DNA of 64,000 nt from Virgisporangium ochraceum (GCF_016863655.1 NZ_BOPH01000113.1:52768-116767), one strand, 5' to 3'. Counted from the stretch's first letter, positions 48,878 to 58,127 are shown. Notes: generated by a model not told the origin, from the letters alone. Numbers and translations are program-made.

Positions 48878-48903
48878 AGCACGCCTCCCTTTCCTACGTC
48901 TTG

Positions 48904-48914
48904 TGCGTAACGCA
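48904..48914. promoter_or_regulatory. Palindromic operator between FrnE-like gene and HxlR gene
   Basis: TGCGT-A-ACGCA is a perfect odd palindrome within TTGTGCGTAACGCAAAG, in the divergent promoter. HxlR-type regulators often bind such sites next to their own genes. Confidence 0.4.
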
Positions 48915-48982
48915 AAGATAGGCCAGCATGGGAGGCGGTACAAAAGGCACATCGGTGTGCGTGCCGGAGAGGAATGTGCGTC

Positions 48983-49396
48983 ATGGAGACGGTCGAGCGA
49001 GCGGCGGCGACGGCAGGAGCGGCGGCGATCGGGCCGTGCGCGGCCATCCCTGCCGAGCACATGGACTTCATCCGCCAGACCCTCGACCGCGTCGGCGACA
49101 AATGGAGCCTGCTGATCATCGCGGTCCTGGAGCCCGGACCGCTGCGCTACACCGACCTGCAACGGCAGGTCCCCGGCATCTCCCAGCGCATGCTCAGCCT
49201 CACCCTCCGCCAGCTCGGGCAGGACGGCCTGATCACCCGCACCGCCTACGCCGAGGTCCCTCCGCGCGTCGAGTACACCCTCGCCCCGCTGGGCCGCGGC
49301 CTGCACGAGATCGTCACCTCACTGATCGGCTGGGCCGCCGACCACCACGACGAGATCCGTGCCAACCGCGAGCGCGCCGCAACGACCGGATCCTGA
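48983..49396 (+). CDS. HxlR-family transcriptional regulator, 137 aa
   Basis: The winged helix shows DKWSLLIIAVLEPGPLRYTDLQRQVPGIS (the family WxxLII...L..G..RF..L....GIS pattern), RMLSLTLRQLGQDGLITRT as recognition helix and wing, and VPPRVEYTLAPLGRGL (P.V.Y.LT..G). A Cys in IGPCAAIP near the N-terminus matches the redox- or electrophile-sensing cysteine of HypR/QorR-type members. It diverges from the broken thioredoxin-fold gene, suggesting a thiol-stress circuit. ATG 48983 has GAGAGG at good spacing; ATG 48974 is an alternative. Confidence 0.88.
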   Translation: METVERAAATAGAAAIGPCAAIPAEHMDFIRQTLDRVGDKWSLLIIAVLEPGPLRYTDLQRQVPGISQRMLSLTLRQLGQDGLITRTAYAEVPPRVEYTLAPLGRGLHEIVTSLIGWAADHHDEIRANRERAATTGS

Positions 49397-49435
49397 CCGC
49401 CACGCAAGCGGCCGCCGGTGAACGCCCGTGGCGGT
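49396..49435 (+). terminator. Probable hairpin terminator after the HxlR gene
   Basis: ACCGCCACG (49396-49404) pairs perfectly with CGTGGCGGT (49427-49435) around a 22-base loop, right at the hxlR stop codon, and is followed by TATCC. Confidence 0.5.
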
Positions 49436-49501
49436 TATCCCGATGCGACGGACCGGAGCAGCCGGTTGGATGGGGGCCATGACCGTCCGGGGACGACCCT
49501 G

Positions 49502-50569
49502 ATGCCGCCCGCCGCCGGAGAGCGGGGAGAGCTCCTCCGCCCCCGCAAGGCCCGACCCGGTGACCGCATCGCGGTCCTCTCCCCGTCGTTCGCCGCGCCC
49601 GGGCCGTTCCCGCAGGTGCACGAGCAGGCGATGCGCCGCCTCGCCGACCTCACCGGCCTGGTGCCGGTCGAGTACCCGACGACCCGCACCGTCGGCGCCT
49701 CCGCCCGGGCCCGCGCCGACGACGTCAACGCCGCCTTCGCCGACCCGCACGTCCGGGCGATCCTCGCCACCATCGGCGGCGACGACCAGATCACCGTCGT
49801 CCCGCACCTCGACGCCGACCTCGCCCGCGCCGACCCGAAACCGTTCCTCGGCACCAGCGACAACACCAACCTGCACCACTGGCTGTGGAACCTCGGAATC
49901 GCCAGCTTCTACGGCGGCTCCTCCCAGGTGCACCTCGGACCCGGACCCGCCGTCGACGACGTCCACGCCCGGTCGCTACGGGCGGCGCTGCTCACCGGCG
50001 GGACGCTGGAGGTCACCGACCCCGGCGAGTCCGAGGACACCGGCGTCGACTGGGCCGACCCGCGGGCCCTACAGTCCTTCGGCGACCGCGAACCGACCGA
50101 GCCGTGGACCTGGCACGGGCCCGCCCACTCCGTCACCGGCCCCACCTGGGGCGGGTGCCTGGAGGTCATCGAGTGGATCCTCACCGCCGGCCGGTTCCCG
50201 CCCGACCCGGCCGTCCTCGACGGCGGTGTCCTGCTCATCGAGACGTCCGAGGAACTGCTGCCCGCCGTGAACGTCGGCCGGATCGTCCGCTCCCTCGGCG
50301 AACGGGGCATCCTCGCCGCCGTCGACGCCGTGCTCGTCGGCCGTCCACCGGTCTCCGACCTCACCCGGAAACCCGCCGCCGACGAACGGACCCGGCTGCG
50401 CGCCGAACAACGCGACACCGTCGTCGACGTGATCGCCCGGTACAACCCGCGGGCGGTGGTCTGCGTCGGCGTCCCGTTCGGCCACACCCGACCGCAGTGG
50501 ATCCTGCCGCACGGCGGCCCGGTCACCGTCGACGGCGCGGCCCGCCGCGTCCTCGCCGACTACCAATGA
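49502..50569 (+). CDS. S66 peptidase, MccF-like, 355 aa
   Basis: A cytoplasmic member of the S66 family: RPGDRIAVLSPSFAAPGPF start, then RAILATIGGDDQITVVPHLD, FLGTSDNTNLHHWLW with the Ser nucleophile, FYGGSSQ, the WGGCLEVIEWIL block, LLIETSEE with the Glu and VGVPFGHTRPQWILPHGGPV with the His. The wording is closer to MccF-type peptidases, which cleave aminoacyl-AMP antibiotics such as microcin C, than to LdcA. It has no signal peptide, unlike the S66 protein at 43885. It is coupled to the esterase gene by an ATGA overlap. Confidence 0.85.
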   Translation: MPPAAGERGELLRPRKARPGDRIAVLSPSFAAPGPFPQVHEQAMRRLADLTGLVPVEYPTTRTVGASARARADDVNAAFADPHVRAILATIGGDDQITVVPHLDADLARADPKPFLGTSDNTNLHHWLWNLGIASFYGGSSQVHLGPGPAVDDVHARSLRAALLTGGTLEVTDPGESEDTGVDWADPRALQSFGDREPTEPWTWHGPAHSVTGPTWGGCLEVIEWILTAGRFPPDPAVLDGGVLLIETSEELLPAVNVGRIVRSLGERGILAAVDAVLVGRPPVSDLTRKPAADERTRLRAEQRDTVVDVIARYNPRAVVCVGVPFGHTRPQWILPHGGPVTVDGAARRVLADYQ

Positions 50570-51357
50570 TGATCTTCGAGGGCGGCATCACCTACCGGAC
50601 CGCCGACGACCACGACCTCCGGCTCGACCTCCTCCGACCCACCGAACCGGCCGGCCCGCGCCCCGTCGTGGTGTACGTGCACGGCGGCGGCTGGCACGAG
50701 GGCGACCGCGGCGCCGGCATGCACCCCTGGCTCAACCCGCTGCTGGCCGCGCACGGATTCGTCACCGCCAGCGTCACCTACCGGCTCAGCGGTGACGCGC
50801 ACTGGCCCGCCCCGCTCGACGACGTCATGGCCGCCGTGTGCTGGCTGCGCGCCCACGTCGACACCCACGGCGGCGACCCCGACCGGATCGGCCTCTGGGG
50901 ACACTCCGCCGGCGCGCACCTGGCCGCCCTGACCGCCCTGCGCCTGCCCGGACACGTGCGGGCCGTGGCCCTCAGCGCCTGCCCGTCCGACCTCCGCGAC
51001 GAACGGCCCGGCACCGGCAACGAGGTCGACCGGCTCATCGGTCCCGCCGCCGACCGTCCCGGCGCGCTGGTCGACGCGAGCCCGGTCTGCCACGCCCACC
51101 CGGCCGCACCGCCGTTCCTGATCGCCCACGGCACCGCCGACACGGTCGTGCCGATCGCCCACGGACAGGCCCTCCGCGACGCGCTCGTCCGCGCCGGCGT
51201 CGAGGTCGCGTGGACGCCCGTCGACGGTGCCCCGCACGAGTGGGCCGACCGGCCCGGACCCGGCCCGGAGGACGCCGGCACGTTCGGCGCCGTCGCGCTG
51301 CCGTTCCTGCGCCGGCACCTGCAGCCGGCACCGGTCGCTACACCGCCAGGAGCGTGA
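50566..51357 (+). CDS. Alpha/beta hydrolase, HSL-type esterase, 263 aa
   Basis: The oxyanion motif YVHGGGWHEGDRG is at about residues 39-51 and the nucleophile elbow GLWGHSAGAHLA at about 108-119. The Asp is in AHGTADTVVP and the His in GAPHEWADR. This is the BD-FAE/hormone-sensitive lipase-like branch, which hydrolyses carboxyl esters. The start overlaps the upstream stop (ATGA). Its last 20 bases overlap the convergent DUF1304 gene. Confidence 0.88.
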   Translation: MMIFEGGITYRTADDHDLRLDLLRPTEPAGPRPVVVYVHGGGWHEGDRGAGMHPWLNPLLAAHGFVTASVTYRLSGDAHWPAPLDDVMAAVCWLRAHVDTHGGDPDRIGLWGHSAGAHLAALTALRLPGHVRAVALSACPSDLRDERPGTGNEVDRLIGPAADRPGALVDASPVCHAHPAAPPFLIAHGTADTVVPIAHGQALRDALVRAGVEVAWTPVDGAPHEWADRPGPGPEDAGTFGAVALPFLRRHLQPAPVATPPGA

Positions 51358-51691
51358 ACAGCAGCGCCACCGCCGCCGGGACCGTCTGGACGAACAGGAT
51401 CCGCCGGCTCACCGTCGCCGCGCCGTAGAGGCCGGCCACGGCCACGCACAGCAGGAAGAACACCGCGAACGCGACGTCGTCGGCGACGATGCTCCACACC
51501 AGGCCCGCCGCCAGGAATCCGTTGTACAGGCCCTGGTTCGCCGCCAGCGTGGCCGTCGAGTCCGCGAACTCCGGCGTCGTGCCGAACGCGGCCCGTCCCC
51601 GCGGCCCCCGCCACAGGAACATCTCCAGCACCAGAATGTAGACGTGGATGGCGGCGACGACGCCGACCAGAATCTGCGCGACCAGGTGCAC
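51338..51691 (-). CDS. DUF1304 membrane protein, 117 aa
   Basis: Four hydrophobic helices cover the protein. ILVGVVAAIHVYILVLEMFLW at the start, then FGTTPEF, ANQGLYNGFLAAGLVW and GLYGAATVSRRILFVQTVPA are hallmark strings of DUF1304. Its function is unknown. GGAGGTGACC just upstream of GTG 51691 is a strong ribosome binding site. It follows the MFS gene by 4 bases at the end of the amidase operon. Confidence 0.9.
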   Translation of the reverse strand: MHLVAQILVGVVAAIHVYILVLEMFLWRGPRGRAAFGTTPEFADSTATLAANQGLYNGFLAAGLVWSIVADDVAFAVFFLLCVAVAGLYGAATVSRRILFVQTVPAAVALLFTLLAV

Positions 51692-51695
51692 GCGG

Positions 51696-52853
51696 TCACC
51701 TCCGGGTTTCCGCAGCGCAGCGTACAACCGCGACCAGCAGCACCAGCGCCACGACCTGCACGACGGCCACCCCCAGAACCAGGGACGTCCGCGACCGCTC
51801 GTACAGCACCCCCGCCGCGACACCACCGACCAGCGCACCCGCGCCCTGCACCGCCGCGAACACCCCGTACGCCGTCGCCCGCCGCTCGCGCGGCACGAGG
51901 TCGGCGACGAACGCCTTCACCGTCGAGTCCTGCACGCCGATCGCCGCACCCCACGCCAGCACCCCGACGACCGCCACCCGCAGACCCGACGTGAACACCA
52001 GCACCGGCACCACCGCCACCAGCACCGGCAGCCCCAGCAGCGCCCACGGACCGACCCGGTCGTACAGAATCCCGGACCCGAACGCCGCGACCGCACCGGC
52101 GACCATCGCCGCCGCGTACAGCAGCGGCACACCCGCCGTCGGCACCACCCCCGCGTCGACCAGATGGAAACCGACCAGCCCGAACGTCACCAGACCCGCC
52201 GTACACAACCCCGACGCCACGGCGAACCGGCGGAACAGGACCGGCACCGGCGCGTCCACCCGCACCGGACCGGCCGCCGCGGCCAGTCCCGACCGCCGCC
52301 ACAACACGACGAGCAGCACCATCGCGACGGCACCGGGCACGGCGAGCGCCGCCAACGCCGGCCACAGCACCCCACCGGCCAGCGCCACCAGCGCCGCGAC
52401 CAGCAACGGACCCGCGAACCCGCCGACCTGGTCGAGCGCCTTGTGCACCCCCATCCCGCGACCCATGCCGACCCGGCCCGCCGCGTCGGCCAGCAGCGCC
52501 GACTTCGCCGGGCTGCGCACCGCCTTGCCCAACCGCTCGACGAGGATCAACGCCGACGCGAACACCACCCCGAGCACCGGCGTCAGCGCCAGCAGCGGCA
52601 CACACACCGCCGTCAACGCGTACCCGCCGATCGTCAGCGCCCAGTAGCGACCCGACCGGTCCGCCAGCGGACCCGACACCAGCCGCAGCAGCAGCGCCAT
52701 CGCCTCACCGGCACCGGTCACCAGCCCGACGACCACCGCCGACGCGCCCGCGGACGCCAGCAGCGGCCCGTACACCGACCCCGCGCCCTCGTACACCATG
52801 TCGGCGGCGAGGCTGACCACCCCGAACCCGACGACGACCCGCCACGGTCTCAC
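51696..52853 (-). CDS. MFS transporter, 385 aa
   Basis: Twelve hydrophobic segments are seen. The loop 2-3 motif GPLADRSGRYWAL is the MFS motif A. ADMVYEGAGSVYGPLLA and KAVRSPAKSALLADAAG, near helices 1 and 4, characterise a branch of drug-efflux-like permeases. The substrate is unknown. The GTG overlaps the stop of the flavin oxidoreductase gene (GTGA). Confidence 0.87.
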   Translation of the reverse strand: MRPWRVVVGFGVVSLAADMVYEGAGSVYGPLLASAGASAVVVGLVTGAGEAMALLLRLVSGPLADRSGRYWALTIGGYALTAVCVPLLALTPVLGVVFASALILVERLGKAVRSPAKSALLADAAGRVGMGRGMGVHKALDQVGGFAGPLLVAALVALAGGVLWPALAALAVPGAVAMVLLVVLWRRSGLAAAAGPVRVDAPVPVLFRRFAVASGLCTAGLVTFGLVGFHLVDAGVVPTAGVPLLYAAAMVAGAVAAFGSGILYDRVGPWALLGLPVLVAVVPVLVFTSGLRVAVVGVLAWGAAIGVQDSTVKAFVADLVPRERRATAYGVFAAVQGAGALVGGVAAGVLYERSRTSLVLGVAVVQVVALVLLVAVVRCAAETRR

Positions 52854-53257
52854 CCGAAGTCGGCCGCGACCACCCGCGACGGCCGGATCCGGAACAGCTC
52901 CCGCACCTCACCCGGCCGGTACCACGGATACGCCCGGCCCAGGTACCGCTGCGACAACCCCTCCAGCTGCTCCTCGGCACCCACCGTCGACACCGACTCC
53001 ACCACACCCCGCACCGACACGTACCGGTACGGCCGCTGCGGGTCCTGCACCGACACCGCCACCTGCGGCCGCCGGGCCATGTTGCGGTTCTTCAACCGGC
53101 CCCGCTTGCTGTTGACCACCACGAACTGCTCGCCGTCGCGGTCCTCCACCGCCACCCACACCGGGGTCACCTGCGGCGACCCGTCGGCCATCACCGTCGC
53201 CAGATGCCCGAAAGCGGTGCCGGTGAACAGATCCAGAAACTCATCCGGAATGCGCAT
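52850..53257 (-). CDS. PPOX-class F420-dependent (or FMN) oxidoreductase, 135 aa
   Basis: A split-barrel flavin/deazaflavin-binding protein: FGHLATVMADGSPQVTPVWV near the N-terminus, VVNSKRGRLKNRNMARRPQVAVSV and YVSVRGVVESV are typical of the actinobacterial TIGR03618 PPOX-class F420-dependent enzymes. ATG 53257 is chosen because GGAAGGG lies 7 bases upstream; the frame is open for about 36 more codons. It belongs to the amidase-PPOX-MFS-DUF1304 operon. Confidence 0.88.
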   Translation of the reverse strand: MRIPDEFLDLFTGTAFGHLATVMADGSPQVTPVWVAVEDRDGEQFVVVNSKRGRLKNRNMARRPQVAVSVQDPQRPYRYVSVRGVVESVSTVGAEEQLEGLSQRYLGRAYPWYRPGEVRELFRIRPSRVVAADFG

Positions 53258-53336
53258 CGAAAGACCCTTCCCGCCCACCACAACCGCCGCCGGCATCACC
53301 GTGGCCGCCCGGCCGAACGGCCCGGGTAGCCGCCGG

Positions 53337-54455
53337 TCATCCATGATCGTTCCCCCCGTGGCCATCGAGCATCGTAACGACGCCGGCCAGCATCGCCGCG
53401 ACCCGTAAAACGGTCTCCTCCGCGCCGTGCCGGCCCACGACCTGCAGACCCACCGGCACCCCGTCCGGACCCAGGCCCGCCGGAACGCTCGCCGCCGGAT
53501 GTCCGCTCAGGTTGAACGCCCAGGTCAGGCTCACGCTCATCGCGTCGCCCGGTCCGTCGTGACCGTGTGCGGACACCGGCGCCGTCGGCGTCAGCACGAC
53601 GTCGGCGACCTCGAACGCCGCCGCGAGCCGCTCGTCGTTCACCGCCCGGTCGGCCCGATCACCACGACGCAACGCCAACCAGGTGGCGGCCGGGTCCTCG
53701 AGCGCCAGGTCGTGGTCCACCCGCGTCACCCCCGCGGCGAACAGCCGGCCCGCCGCCGACCGGGCCACCGCGACCACCCCCTCGTCGACGTCGGCGAAAC
53801 CCAGATCGGCCGACCAGACCGCCCGCACGGCCGCCGCGTCCGCGTCCGCCGTACCCGCGTCCGCCGCGACGGCGATCCCCAGGTACGCGGCCGCGTCGGC
53901 GACCGACCCGGCCAGCGGACCCGGCGCGGTCAGCCGCCCCGGGTCCGGGTTCGTCACCTTCACCCCGACGACCCCGCACCACGCCGCCGGGATCCGCACC
54001 GACCCGGCCCCGTCGACACCCGTCGCCAACGGCACCAGACCCGCCGCCACCGCCGCGGCCGACCCCGCCGACGACCCACCCGGCGTCCGGTCGGCCCGCC
54101 ACGGGTTCACCGTCGGACCCCGATCGGTGTGCCCCCACGTCTGCCACGCCGTGGTTCCCTTCTCCGGGACCGCCGTCGCGCCCACCGGCACGCACCCGGC
54201 CGCCACGAGCCGGGCCACCTGCGCCGAGCCGGGCCGCTCCGACGCCTTCACCCCCAACGGGACCCCGGCCAGCGGCAACGGCCGACCCGCCGCGTCGACG
54301 AGCCGCGCCGCACGGCGGGCCCGCTCCGGCCACACCTCCCGGAACGCCCGCAGGTCACCGTCGCGCGCCGCGATGCGGGCCAACGCGTCCTCGACCACGT
54401 CGACGGCCCGGAACTCGCCGGCGTTCACCCCTGCCGCGATCGTCACCGCATCCAC
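53337..54455 (-). CDS. Amidase-signature enzyme, 372 aa
   Basis: An amidase-signature hydrolase with the Ser-cisSer-Lys triad: Lys in LAGVPLGVKASE, and the Gly/Ser-rich TPGGSSAGSAAAVAAGLVP containing both serines with the downstream GSVRIPAAWCGVVGVKVT. It is shorter than typical GatA-like proteins (about 450-480), mainly by loss of loop regions. Closest roles would be small-amide hydrolysis. GTG 54455 is divergent from the DUF2332 gene with only 17 bases between the start codons, so both promoters overlap. Confidence 0.87.
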   Translation of the reverse strand: MDAVTIAAGVNAGEFRAVDVVEDALARIAARDGDLRAFREVWPERARRAARLVDAAGRPLPLAGVPLGVKASERPGSAQVARLVAAGCVPVGATAVPEKGTTAWQTWGHTDRGPTVNPWRADRTPGGSSAGSAAAVAAGLVPLATGVDGAGSVRIPAAWCGVVGVKVTNPDPGRLTAPGPLAGSVADAAAYLGIAVAADAGTADADAAAVRAVWSADLGFADVDEGVVAVARSAAGRLFAAGVTRVDHDLALEDPAATWLALRRGDRADRAVNDERLAAAFEVADVVLTPTAPVSAHGHDGPGDAMSVSLTWAFNLSGHPAASVPAGLGPDGVPVGLQVVGRHGAEETVLRVAAMLAGVVTMLDGHGGNDHG

Positions 54456-54472
54456 GGGGTAGGACAGTAGGC

Positions 54473-55400
54473 ATGTCGATCGCGACCAGGTACGCCGAGT
54501 TCGCCCAGCGGGAGGCGCACGGAGTCTCGCCGACGTACGAGCGGCTGGCGCACACCGTCTCCGCGGACCCGGCCATCCTCGACCTGCTCGGCACCGTGCC
54601 ACCCGCGAAGCAGCAGCCGAACCTGCTTTTCGGGGTGGTCCGCCGGCTCGCCGGTCCCGTCGACGACCCCGCCGCCTTCCACGACTTCACCGTGACGCAC
54701 TGGCCAGCCATCGAGGCCGAACTGCGCGCCCGCTCCACCCAGACCAACGAGGCCGGCCGGTGCGCCCTGCTGCTCCCGGTGCTCGCCATGCTCCCGCAGC
54801 CGCTGGCCCTGCTGGAGGTCGGCACCGCCGCCGGCCTGTGCCTGTACCCCGACCGCTACGCCTACCGGTACGGCCACCACATGGTCGGCGAGCGCGGACC
54901 CGTCCTCCAATGCGCCGTCACCGGACGCACCCCGCCCCGGCACCTGCCCGTCGTCGTCTGGCGCGCCGGCCTCGACCTCAACCCGCTCGACGTCACCGAC
55001 CCCGCCGACGTCGCCTGGCTCGACGCGCTCATCTGGCCCGAACACAGCCACCGCCGGGCCCGCCTGCGCGCCGCCGCGGCCATCGTCGCCGCCGAGACTG
55101 GTCCGCGGCGACCTGGTCGACGACCTCCTGGCGCTGGCCGCCGAGGCACCGGCCGGTGCGACGCTTGTGGTCTTCCACTCGTCGGTGCTGTACCAGGTGC
55201 CGCGGGAGCGCCGGAACCGGTTCACCGACCTGGTCCGGGAGGTGCCCGGGCACTGGATCGCGATCGAGAGTCCGGAGGCGCTGCGGCACGAGGGCCTGCC
55301 GCCGCCTCCGGACGCCCGGCACCACAACGTGCTCGCCCTCGACGGCGTACCCCTGGCCTGGACCCGCGGCCACGGCCAGTCCATGACCTGGTTAACCTGA
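54473..55400 (+). pseudogene. DUF2332 family gene with an internal frameshift
   Basis: From ATG 54473 the frame encodes a DUF2332-type protein: YAEFAQREAHGVSPTYERL, LLFGVVRRLAGP, LLPVLAMLPQPLALLEVG, TAAGLCLYPDRYAY, LDLNPLDVTDPADVAWL and IWPEHSHRRARLRAAA. At about 55095-55105 the homology leaves this frame and continues in another: LVRGDLVDDLLALAAEAP, VVFHSSVLYQVPRERRNRF and the end at 55400. The shift corresponds to one inserted or two deleted bases, with perhaps a few residues lost. Either the gene is inactivated or a sequencing error is present. The first frame's ORF runs on past 55400 as nonsense. Confidence 0.7.
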
Positions 55401-55588
55401 CCCTCAAGATCAAGTCAAAAGACCCCGCGTTGCGGCTGGTCTGTGCGTGTCGACGGTGATCACATCGCGTAAGGCGTCCTAGGATGCTAGGACGCAGTCG
55501 ACCGATCAGAAACCCTCCGGCGCACCGTCAGTTCTCCCGGCCCCGCGAACCGGCGGGACCCCTCGTACCGGTGGAAGGATCGTCGACC

Positions 55589-56533
55589 ATGACAGACACC
55601 AGCGGGCCCGGCACCGACGATGCCGAGCGGTTCGCGCTCCTCACCGAGCGCCACCGGCGTGAGCTGCAGGTGCACTGCTACCGGATGCTCGCCAACTACG
55701 AGGACGCCCGCGACCTGACCCAGGAGACGTTCCTGCGGGCGTGGAACAAGCGCGGGTCGTTCCGGGGCCACGCGTCGCTGCGGACCTGGCTGTACCGGAT
55801 CGCGACGAACGCCTGCCTCGACTTCCTGGACAGGCGCACCGACCTGCCGGTCGACCTGCCGCACCTGCAGCCGTACCCCGACCACCTGCTCCCCGAGGAC
55901 CCGCAGGACTCGGTCGTGGCGCGCGAGACGATCGAGCTGGCGTTCATCGTCGCCGTCCAGCACCTGCCGCCCCGGCAGCGGGCGGTGTTCATCCTGCGCG
56001 ACGTCCTCGGCTGGCCGGCGTCGAAGGCCGCCGACTCCCTCGACCTGACCGTCGCCTCGGTCACCAGCGCGCTGCAGCGGGCCCGGGTCACGATGCGCGG
56101 GCGGCTGCCCGCCCGCCGCCTCGACTGGCGCACCCCCGCCACCCACGAGCTGTCCGACGACGAGCGCGGCGTGCTGAAGTCCTACATCGGTGCCCACGAA
56201 CGCAACGACCTCGACGGGCTGGCGGCGCTGTTGCGCGCCGACCTACGCTTCGCGATGCTGCCCGACCCGGGCACCACGGTGACGACGGCCCGGGACGCGG
56301 TGGACGGCTGGCTGGCCGGTGGGCTCTTCCAGCCCGGCCACGACGACTGGCGCGGCATCCCCACGACGGCCAACCGCATGCCCGCCGCCGCCCTGTACCT
56401 GCGCACCCCCGCGGACCCGGAGTACCGCCTGTTCGCCGTCGCGGCCCTGCATGTCGTCGACGGCAGGATCGCCGAGCTCACCGGGTTCGACGCCACCGAC
56501 AAGCCCTGGCTGGGCCTGCCGTCGACCCTGTAG
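55589..56533 (+). CDS. ECF sigma factor with C-terminal SnoaL-like domain, 314 aa
   Basis: Regions 2 and 4 are clear: CYRMLANYEDARDLTQETFLRAW with RGHASLRTWLYRIATNACLDFL, and LPPRQRAVFILRDVLGWPASKAA. A C-terminal domain of about 110 residues (from about 200) with the NTF2/SnoaL fold follows, as in SigG/SigJ-type (ECF41-like) factors where it controls sigma activity in place of an anti-sigma. No zinc anti-sigma is encoded nearby. ATG 55589 has GGAAGGA at suitable spacing. It converges with the DHFR-like gene with 4 bases between stops. Confidence 0.88.
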   Translation: MTDTSGPGTDDAERFALLTERHRRELQVHCYRMLANYEDARDLTQETFLRAWNKRGSFRGHASLRTWLYRIATNACLDFLDRRTDLPVDLPHLQPYPDHLLPEDPQDSVVARETIELAFIVAVQHLPPRQRAVFILRDVLGWPASKAADSLDLTVASVTSALQRARVTMRGRLPARRLDWRTPATHELSDDERGVLKSYIGAHERNDLDGLAALLRADLRFAMLPDPGTTVTTARDAVDGWLAGGLFQPGHDDWRGIPTTANRMPAAALYLRTPADPEYRLFAVAALHVVDGRIAELTGFDATDKPWLGLPSTL

Positions 56534-56537
56534 GCGC

Positions 56538-57101
56538 CTACCGCCTCGTCTCGTACCGGGTCAGCAGCACGCCGCCGGGAAACGTGCGCGTCTCCACCAG
56601 GTTCAGGTTCACCCAGCTGTCCAGGGCGGTGAAGAACGGCGCGCCGCCGCCCAGCAGGACCGGCGCGGTGAGCAGCACGTACTCGTCGATCAGCCCGGCG
56701 CGCATGGCCGTCGCGGCGAGGGTGGCGCCGGCGATGTCCATGGGGCTGCCGTCCCCGGCCTTGAGCCGGGTGATCTCGGCGACCGCGTCGCCGGTGAACA
56801 GGCGGGTGTTCCAGTCGACCGAGCCGACCGTCGAGGAGAACAGCACCTTCGGCATGTCCCGCCACCGACGGGCGAACTCGATGTGTGCCGGTGTGGCGTC
56901 GGGCCGCTGGTCGGCGGTCGGCCAGTGGGAGCTCATCTCCTCCCACAGCCGGCGGCCGTACAGGGAGAGGCCGGTCGACCCGACCCGGTCGGACCAGAAC
57001 TGGAACAGCTCGTCGCTCGGCGTGCTCCAGCCGAGGTCGTCGCCGGGCGCGGCGACGTAGCCGTCCAGGCTCACGTTCATGGCGAAGGTCAGTGTCCGCA
57101 T
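56538..57101 (-). CDS. RibD/dihydrofolate reductase-like protein, 187 aa
   Basis: It has the RibD_C/YwjB-type fold: MRTLTFAMNVSLDGYVAAPG at the start, SLYGRRLWEEMSSHW, KVLFSSTVGSVDWNTRL, and LIDEYVLLTAPVLLGGGAPFF. Such proteins bind NADPH; the actual substrate is not known and is usually not folate. AGGAGG is 8 bases upstream of ATG 57101. Confidence 0.88.
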   Translation of the reverse strand: MRTLTFAMNVSLDGYVAAPGDDLGWSTPSDELFQFWSDRVGSTGLSLYGRRLWEEMSSHWPTADQRPDATPAHIEFARRWRDMPKVLFSSTVGSVDWNTRLFTGDAVAEITRLKAGDGSPMDIAGATLAATAMRAGLIDEYVLLTAPVLLGGGAPFFTALDSWVNLNLVETRTFPGGVLLTRYETRR

Positions 57102-57170
57102 CGTGCCAGCCTCCTGTGCGTCGGTTTCCCGCATACAGACGGGAACGGCGCGCGAACCTGATCGGTGCGG

Positions 57171-58127
57171 TCAGTGGTACGGGTTGCCGGCCGTCAGGCG
57201 GATCGTGAAGCCGTCGGCCCGGCGGTCCATCGTCACGTGGCTGCACATCTGGTGGATGATCCACAGCCCCAGGCCGCCGTCGGTGCCGTCGCCGGCCGGC
57301 AGCAGGCCCGCGAACGGGTCCTTGGGACCGGCGCCGGCGTCGGTCACCGACACGACCATCCGGTCGGTGCCGGTCCACAGCCGCATGCGGCGCGGAGCGC
57401 GGCCGTGCCGGTGCGCGTTGGCGACCGCCTCGCTCACGGCCAGCACGAGATCCTCGAGGTCCTGGTCCGGAAGGACGCCCCGGTGGCCGTCGCGCACCGC
57501 CTGCCGGGCCCGGGACGCCGTCGGGTCGGCCAGGTCGACCAGCGGCTCGCCGTGCTCCAGCGGATCCGGGACCGGCCGGCGCTGGTCGCTGAGGTAGGTC
57601 ACCGGGTCGACGTAGGTGGCGTTGGGGACGTGCCGCCCGTCGGGCATGGCGGTGCGGGGATGGGTCCGCAGCACGTCGGCGAGGACGGGCTCCGGGGTGG
57701 TCCGGGTGTCATAGGCGCACATGCTCCACAGCGGGAACTCGTCGTACGCGTGGTTGATCGCCGACTCGTACCGGGCCCACGAGTCCCACGTGGCGCCGAA
57801 CATCTCCGGCGACAGCTCACCGATGATCCGGATCTGGGTGGCCCCGTCGGCCACGTACCCGGCCAGCAGGTTGCGGTAGCTGCGGATCGCCGCGGCCGGA
57901 CGCGCGTAGAGCGAGTCGCCCGACAGGAACGTCACCTCGGCACCGGCGGGCAGGGCCGACCGGATCAGGTCGGCGTTGCGGCCGCCCATCGACACGACGG
58001 TCGGCTCGCCGGCCTCGGATCCGCCGGCGAGGAACGGCACGGCGACGGCGAGCAGATCCTCGTCGGAGGCGTAGCAGACCGACTCGTGGTAGTAGCCGAG
58101 GTACCCGGCGGCGGCTCCGGTCCTCAT
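57171..58127 (-). CDS. MEDS-domain anti-sigma regulatory kinase (RsbA-like), 318 aa
   Basis: Residues about 10-165 form a MEDS (methanogen/methylotroph DcmR sensory) domain with GYYHESVCYASDEDLLAVAVPF, IRIIGELSP and a cysteine in SMCAYDTRTTPE. Residues about 195-318 are a GHKL ATPase of the RsbW/anti-sigma type with LVLAVSEAVANAHRHG, VTDAGAGPKDPF and GGLGLWIIHQM. It may bind or phosphorylate an anti-sigma antagonist in response to a small-molecule or redox cue. The adjacent MEDS-STAS gene (ATGA overlap) could be its antagonist partner. Confidence 0.85.
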   Translation of the reverse strand: MRTGAAAGYLGYYHESVCYASDEDLLAVAVPFLAGGSEAGEPTVVSMGGRNADLIRSALPAGAEVTFLSGDSLYARPAAAIRSYRNLLAGYVADGATQIRIIGELSPEMFGATWDSWARYESAINHAYDEFPLWSMCAYDTRTTPEPVLADVLRTHPRTAMPDGRHVPNATYVDPVTYLSDQRRPVPDPLEHGEPLVDLADPTASRARQAVRDGHRGVLPDQDLEDLVLAVSEAVANAHRHGRAPRRMRLWTGTDRMVVSVTDAGAGPKDPFAGLLPAGDGTDGGLGLWIIHQMCSHVTMDRRADGFTIRLTAGNPYH

